From positions 1-35,499 of the forward strand of contig CAMOER010000025.1 in NCBI GenBank assembly GCA_946612455.1: 35,499 bases of DNA, in the 5' to 3' direction. A program made the position numbers and the translations under genes. Origin of the DNA: UBA3305 sp002373555. Its GTDB lineage: Bacteria; Bacillota; Clostridia; Lachnospirales; Lachnospiraceae. Under the pieces are notes generated by a model that saw nothing but the letters and a program-made list of their open reading frames with translations, was not told where the DNA came from and searched no databases. Shown piece after piece: positions 29,989 to 35,499 of this stretch. The stretch's first letter is position 1. Every line of letters starts with the position of its first letter.

Positions 29989-30459
29989 GTGCCGCGTAAA
30001 GGACATACCCAGAAAAGAGATGTTTTAGCCGATCCGATGTACGGCAGCAAGGTAGTTACCAAGCTGGTCAACAACATCATGCTGGACGGCAAGAAGGGCG
30101 TAGCACAGAAGATCGTATATGGCGCATTTGCCCAGGTCGAGGAAAAGACCGGCAAGCCCGCGCTGGAAGTCTTCACAGAGGCTATGAACAACATTATGCC
30201 GGTGCTGGAGGTCAAGGCCAGAAGAATCGGCGGTGCCACCTATCAGGTGCCGATCGAAGTAAGACCTGACCGCCGTCAGGCGCTGGCGCTCCGCTGGATG
30301 ACCATGTTCTCCCGCAAGAGAGGCGAGAAGACCATGGAAGACCGTCTGGCCGGAGAGATCATGGATGCCGCGAACAACACCGGAGCATCCGTGAAGAGAA
30401 AAGAAGATATGCACAAGATGGCAGAGGCCAACAAGGCATTTGCACATTACAGATTTTAA
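29989..30459 (+). CDS. rpsG: 30S ribosomal protein S7
   Basis: A 156-residue protein that nucleates assembly of the 30S head. It starts PRKGHTQKRDVLADPMYGSKVVTKLVNNIMLDGKKGVAQKIVYGA and contains RRIGGATYQVPIEVRPDRRQALALRWM and the C-terminal HKMAEANKAFAHYRF, all typical. GTG is the start codon behind AAGGAGG. fusA begins 15 bp after the stop. Confidence 0.98.
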   Translation: MPRKGHTQKRDVLADPMYGSKVVTKLVNNIMLDGKKGVAQKIVYGAFAQVEEKTGKPALEVFTEAMNNIMPVLEVKARRIGGATYQVPIEVRPDRRQALALRWMTMFSRKRGEKTMEDRLAGEIMDAANNTGASVKRKEDMHKMAEANKAFAHYRF

Positions 30460-30474
30460 TCAGGAGGTTTGCCT

Positions 30475-32586
30475 GTGGCTGAAAGAGAATATCCGTTAGA
30501 GAGAACCAGAAACATCGGAATCATGGCGCATATTGACGCAGGCAAGACTACACTTACCGAGAGAATCCTTTACTACACCGGTGTCAACTACAAGATCGGT
30601 GATACTCATGAGGGTACGGCGACCATGGACTGGATGGAGCAGGAGCAGGAGCGTGGCATCACGATCACCTCTGCTGCTACCACCTGCCACTGGACGCTGG
30701 AAAAGGATAACAAGCCGGCCCCCGGTGCGCTTGAGCATCGTATCAATATCATCGACACGCCCGGACACGTAGACTTTACGGTCGAGGTCGAAAGATCATT
30801 GAGAGTCCTGGACGGCGCTGTCGGCGTGTTCTGCGCAAAGGGTGGTGTAGAGCCTCAGTCAGAAAATGTATGGCGCCAGGCCGATACATACAATGTTCCC
30901 AGAATGGCATTCATCAACAAGATGGATATCCTGGGTGCGAATTTCTACGGAGCGGTCGACCAGATCAGGAACCGTCTTCGTAAAAATGCGATCATCCTCC
31001 AGCTGCCGATCGGCAAGGAGGACACATTTGCCGGCATCATCGACCTGTTCGAGATGAAGGCATACTATTACAACGACCAGAAGGGTGAGGACGTCACCAT
31101 CACGGATATCCCCGAGGATATGAAGGATGATGCCGAACTCTACCATACAGAGCTGGTTGAAAAGATCTGCGAGCTGGATGACGACCTGATGATGGCTTAT
31201 CTGGAGGGCGAAGAGCCTTCTGTCGAAGAGCTGAAGAAGGTCCTCAGAAAGGCTACCTGCGAGTGCACTGCGATCCCTGTCTGCTGCGGTTCTGCATACC
31301 GCAACAAGGGTGTCCAGAAGATGCTCGACGCAGTCATCGAATACATGCCCGCTCCTACCGATATCCCTGCGATCAAGGGCGTTGACATGGACGGCAATGA
31401 AGTCGAGAGACACAGCTCGGACGAAGAGCCTTTCTCCGCGCTTGCTTTCAAGATCATGGCCGATCCTTTCGTAGGAAAGCTTGCATTCTTCCGTGTCTAT
31501 TCCGGAACCATGAATTCAGGCTCCTATATCTACAATGCCACCAAGCAGAAGAAGGAGCGTGTAGGCCGTATCCTGCAGATGCATGCCAACAAGCGTATGG
31601 AGCTTGACAAGGTGTATTCCGGCGATATCGCCGCTGCCGTAGGTCTGAAGGTCACCACCACCGGTGATACCATCTGCGACGAGCAGCATCCCGTTATCCT
31701 GGAGTCCATGGAGTTCCCGGAGCCCGTTATCGACATCGCGATCGAGCCCAAGACCAAAGCCGGTCAGGACAAGATGGGCGAAGCGCTTGCAAAGCTTGCG
31801 GAAGAGGATCCGACATTCCGTGTTTCCACGAACAAGGAGACCGGACAGACGATCATCGCCGGCATGGGCGAGCTGCATCTGGAGATCATTGTAGACCGTC
31901 TGCTGCGTGAATTTAAGGTCGAAGCGAACGTCGGCGCACCCCGTGTTGCCTACAAGGAAGGCTTCACCAAGACTGTTGAAGTGGACAGCAAGTACGCAAG
32001 ACAGTCCGGCGGACGCGGACAGTACGGTCATTGTAAAGTACGTTTCGAGCCCATGGACGCGAACGGAGAGAAGACTTTCGAGTTCGAATCCGAGGTCGTG
32101 GGCGGCGCGATTCCGAAGGAATACATCCCTGCGGTCGGCGCCGGTATCGAGGAAGCCGCAAAGTCAGGTATCCTGGCAGGCTATCCCGTGCTTGGCGTAA
32201 GAGCAGTCGTATACGACGGATCCTATCATGAGGTCGACTCCTCTGAAATGGCATTCAAGATCGCCGGTTCCATGGCGTTCAAGGATGCGATGCAGAAGGC
32301 CGGCTGCGTGATCCTGGAGCCCATCATGCGAGTGGAAGTCACCACGCCCGAGGATTACATGGGCGATGTCATCGGTGACATCAACAGCCGCCGCGGACGG
32401 ATCGAGGGAATGGAGAATGTGAACGGTTCCCAGCTCATCAAGGGTTATGTACCGCTGGCCGAGATGTTCGGTTATGCTACCGACCTTCGTTCCAAGACGC
32501 AGGGCCGCGGCGCTTACTCCATGTTCTTCGACCATTACGAAGCAGCGCCCAAGAGCGTACAGGAGAAGATCGTTAACAATAAATAA
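30475..32586 (+). CDS. fusA: Elongation factor G
   Basis: A 703-residue translocation GTPase. The G1 motif AHIDAGKTT, G2 region RGITITSAATT, G3 DTPGHVDF and G4 NKMD are intact, followed by domains II-V, with the domain IV segment YKEGFTKTVEVDSKYARQSGGRGQYGHC. The AGGAGG at 30462-30467 best positions GTG 30475 (MAEREYPLERTRNIG); a TTG six bases earlier is in frame but too close. Full length; no sign of a second, resistance-type copy. Confidence 0.98.
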   Translation: MAEREYPLERTRNIGIMAHIDAGKTTLTERILYYTGVNYKIGDTHEGTATMDWMEQEQERGITITSAATTCHWTLEKDNKPAPGALEHRINIIDTPGHVDFTVEVERSLRVLDGAVGVFCAKGGVEPQSENVWRQADTYNVPRMAFINKMDILGANFYGAVDQIRNRLRKNAIILQLPIGKEDTFAGIIDLFEMKAYYYNDQKGEDVTITDIPEDMKDDAELYHTELVEKICELDDDLMMAYLEGEEPSVEELKKVLRKATCECTAIPVCCGSAYRNKGVQKMLDAVIEYMPAPTDIPAIKGVDMDGNEVERHSSDEEPFSALAFKIMADPFVGKLAFFRVYSGTMNSGSYIYNATKQKKERVGRILQMHANKRMELDKVYSGDIAAAVGLKVTTTGDTICDEQHPVILESMEFPEPVIDIAIEPKTKAGQDKMGEALAKLAEEDPTFRVSTNKETGQTIIAGMGELHLEIIVDRLLREFKVEANVGAPRVAYKEGFTKTVEVDSKYARQSGGRGQYGHCKVRFEPMDANGEKTFEFESEVVGGAIPKEYIPAVGAGIEEAAKSGILAGYPVLGVRAVVYDGSYHEVDSSEMAFKIAGSMAFKDAMQKAGCVILEPIMRVEVTTPEDYMGDVIGDINSRRGRIEGMENVNGSQLIKGYVPLAEMFGYATDLRSKTQGRGAYSMFFDHYEAAPKSVQEKIVNNK

Positions 32587-32643
32587 CGATCCCGCAGGAG
32601 CGTGGAATTGTTTTACACAGCCATGCTTCTGTGCAAAAATCAC

Positions 32644-32672
32644 TTGAAAAAAGAATGCTGATGCAATATAAT
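32644..32672 (+). promoter_or_regulatory. Internal promoter of tuf
   Basis: TTGAAA (32644-32649), 17 bp, TATAAT (32667-32672) in the 150-bp gap after fusA. It would allow EF-Tu to be made above the level of the str operon. Confidence 0.82.
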
Positions 32673-32736
32673 AGCAAACAGCTATGTTTAACCATTTTGC
32701 CGCCAGGCAGAGTAACCTAAGGAGGAAATTTTTAAA

Positions 32737-33930
<1,194 letters not shown>

Positions 33931-33967
33931 TGATAAGCCGACAGGCTGTATAAGAATTGAATGGAAG

Positions 33968-33995
33968 CCGCCGTGCGAAAGCACGGCGGTTTTTT
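33968..33995 (+). terminator. Rho-independent terminator of tuf
   Basis: CCGCCGTGC (33968-33976) and GCACGGCGG (33981-33989) around a GAAA tetraloop, then six T residues. The following 33996-34137 shows no gene or clear signal. Confidence 0.95.
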
Positions 33996-34137
33996 GCGTG
34001 TGGGGAGCTTTGCTTTCAGTCGGGAGCAGTTTTAGCGCAGAAGAGATTGTTTTAGCGAGGCTCAGAGCTGTTTGATGGTGGCGCGGAGCACACTTGCTTT
34101 ATCACAGCGCTGTTTTGAATGCTCTGTGAACGAAGAT

Positions 34138-34412
34138 ATGCAATCTCGAGAGCTTCTCGGAAAACCACACCCATGATTTTGTTGGTTTAGGCAGGATTTT
34201 CTTGTCTTGAGGCCGAAATCATGCATATAATGATCTCATCTGAAGAATCACACCCATTTTCAAGGAATGAATTCCCGCTCAAGTTCATTTTATGGGTGTG
34301 ATTTTTTATACAGGACTGATAATTGCAGAAAAACAAGCATCACGATGCTCACCAGCCTATTTTTCCAGTCATGGCATGGGTGTGAAATTTGTGAGTGCGC
34401 CTTGCTTTGCAT
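34138..34412. repeat. Nested palindromic four-module element, copy 2 (unrecognised family)
   Basis: The same plan as 3838-4111. Forward modules ATGCA-N23-CACACCCAT lie at 34138-34174 and 34221-34257; reverse modules at 34292-34328 (ending TGCAG rather than TGCAT) and 34376-34412. The central stem spans 34246-34257 with 34292-34303, extendable with two G-U pairs. The left gap folds through CATGATTT (34172-34179) and AAATCATG (34216-34223). The right gap folds through GAAAAA (34328-34333) and TTTTTC (34360-34365), with GCATC/GATGC inside. The centre contains GGAA-TGAA-TTCC. It lies between the tuf terminator and the 3' end of a broken gene. Confidence 0.85.
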
Positions 34413-34463
34413 ACCATCTATTCTGATTTCGTGTCGGCAGTATAATAGTGAAATTGAATAGTA

Positions 34464-34964
34464 CTACAGAATCATCTTCTCTATAATAAAAAGCACTTTC
34501 TCGAAATCAAAAGGATCTGACAAAGACTCAAATGTCATAAACAGAGTCTTGTCAGGGATAAAACCATTTTCGATGTAAGTCCGGAGCTTGTTTGCAGTCT
34601 TGTGGACATACTCGGGGTCATCCATCATGCCGAAATGTTCCCAGATCTTCCGCTGCCCGGGACACGGATACATGATCGTAAAATCCGGATACAGCGTTCT
34701 GAATCCGATGTCGAGGGCACATTCGTAACGGAATGGAATACTATGTTCAGACAATGCAAAAGCGATGAATGCTTCCGACTTCGAACGGACCATGATTCCG
34801 CCGGCAGCAGGAATATTTCTTCTTTCAGGATGATCAGGATTTGTCTGGAATTCAGATTGCTGCCAGTTTTTCAGTTCCTCAGACACATCAGGATGATTGA
34901 CAGCAAAATGATTCCGTGCGTTTTGCGCCGCCGAGCGGACACCGGTGCGTTTGCCAGCGGACAC
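34464..34964 (-). pseudogene. 3' fragment of a PD-(D/E)XK-like gene truncated by an IS21-type element
   Basis: The frame gives 166 residues, but only about 150 look native. The core GGIMVRSKSEAFIAFALSEHSIPFRYECALDIGFRTLYPDFTIMYP and IWEHFGMMDDPEYVHKTANKLRTYIENG match a Clostridia family I remember as unnamed proteins with a nuclease-like pattern (SKSE, PDF, WEH). Those proteins have a longer N-terminal part. Here the first ~16 residues (from GTG 34964) lie in the GC-rich end repeats of the neighbouring insertion sequence, whose boundary is near 34917. The gene is thus probably an N-terminally cut remnant. Function unknown. Confidence 0.65.
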
Positions 34965-35499
34965 TCGGCGGCGGCAACGGACAGCGCTTTAGTCAGTCAC
35001 TTTTCGTTCAATCATTACGATGTAGTGTTTCGTTACACGCTTAAGCAGGGAGTTGGATGAAACCTCATCCTCCATCAGCATGGAAGGCCATGCCTTAGGC
35101 TCGCGCTGCGAGCAGATAATACAGCTCCTTGACAATTCATTCCGTTTTTCCAGGATATCATACAGAGCCTTGACTTCATCATCCTCTGTGATCGGGTGCA
35201 GAAGAAAGTCGTCCAGGATCACAAGATCAAGGTTGATGATTGCCTTTACCTTCTTCTGATACTGCTTGAATTCGATTTTTCTGGCGGCGGCAAGCTCGCT
35301 GACGAGTTCATCACAATGATAGTAGCCAACACGATACTCCCGGCATGCTTCAGCACCAAGCGCTCTCGCAAGATAGGTCTTTCCGCTATCAGAACCCCGA
35401 AGATACAAAGGTTCATGCCGTCCCGTACAAAATCCAGCGACGAGAGCGTCTGGACGATATCCATCGGTTGGTACTGGCGCTCTTTGGAATCAACACACT
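34917..35499 (-). mobile_element. End of an IS21-family insertion sequence
   Basis: Contains istB and, beyond its stop, tandem end repeats: AGCGGACAC occurs at about 34934 and 34962, each preceded by TGCGTTT, with GCCGCCGAG and CTCGGCGGC as flanking inverted blocks. Multiple copies of a terminal motif are a known feature of IS21-family ends. The upstream istA and the other end lie outside the window. The proposed boundary at TG (34917-34918) is inferred from where the neighbouring gene's family similarity stops. Confidence 0.6.
34989..35499 (-). pseudogene. istB: IstB-like ATP-binding transposition protein, frameshifted and cut by the window edge
   Basis: IstB is the AAA+ helper ATPase of IS21 transposition. 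Two frames together give the family sequence. One runs from the edge through QYQPMDIVQTLSSLDFVRDG-MNLCIFG. The other continues GSDSGKTYLARALGAEA (Walker A), LDLVILDDFLLHPI (Walker B), RSCIICSQREPKAWPSML and NSLLKRVTKHYIVMIERKVTD. They join at a run of four C on the plus strand (35395-35398). One additional base there would restore IFG-GSDSGKT. It is either a real one-base loss or a sequencing slip. The N terminus and istA lie beyond the window. Confidence 0.85.

Noticed and set aside
34602..35060. A 152-codon plus-strand frame across the truncated gene and IS end
   Set aside because: It is antisense to the recognised SKSE/PDF gene fragment and istB and has no ribosome site or family resemblance.

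Overview
The window looks like a chromosomal segment of a moderately GC-rich anaerobic Firmicute, most likely class Clostridia and probably Lachnospiraceae. The evidence is the hrcA-grpE-dnaK-dnaJ order with a CIRCE operator, RNase Y, strong AGGAGG ribosome binding sites, sigma-A type promoters, a Na+-pumping oxaloacetate decarboxylase made of separate small subunits, and the family affinities of the membrane and surface proteins. The family-level placement is inference. No rRNA, tRNA or CRISPR array was seen.

Layout, left to right. 1-3642: a MocR-type regulator whose PLP lysine is replaced by Gln, a YbjN-like protein and glycerol kinase. 3643-4359: a long non-coding interval with the glpK terminator, a 274-bp nested palindromic element, a 22-bp-phased repeat and the hrcA promoter with CIRCE. 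4360-10484: hrcA, grpE, dnaK, dnaJ and prmA. 10618-13602: a cysteine-containing membrane protein, a low-complexity membrane-anchored protein and a secreted fibronectin-III-like protein. 13802-18252: rny, a Nudix hydrolase, a metallophosphoesterase, scpA and scpB. 18378-19713: divergent TetR and XRE-cupin regulators. 19967-23272: oadG, biotin carrier, oadB and oadA. 23743-29132: an aspartate-aminotransferase-like enzyme with an unexplained C-terminal domain, a MalY/PatB lyase, a patatin-like lipase, a divergent cyclophilin and a GH73 glucosaminidase. 29306-33930: rpsL, rpsG, fusA and tuf. 33931-35499: a second copy of the nested palindromic element, a gene fragment cut off by an insertion sequence, and a frameshifted IS21-type istB running off the edge.

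Functional links. The heat-shock genes are controlled by HrcA at CIRCE. The oxaloacetate decarboxylase cluster is followed by an aminotransferase that could supply oxaloacetate from aspartate (inference). ScpA/ScpB condense the chromosome with SMC. The S12-S7-EF-G-EF-Tu block is the classic str operon, here with its own consensus promoter and not directly behind rpoC.

The most interesting non-genic signal is a pair of intergenic elements (3838-4111 and 34138-34412) that differ in most of their sequence but share one ruler-like plan. Each has four 37-38 nt modules of the form ATGCA-N23-CACACCCAT, two forward then two reversed, with nearly identical spacings and a potential hairpin in every gap; stem positions show compensatory differences. 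I recognise no named family for it. At least three other short intergenic repeat families are present: GGGGAC-type palindromes, a CTCTCC/GGAGAG double hairpin that supplies the prmA ribosome binding site, and a ~115-bp TGTCATTCTGA-ended element.
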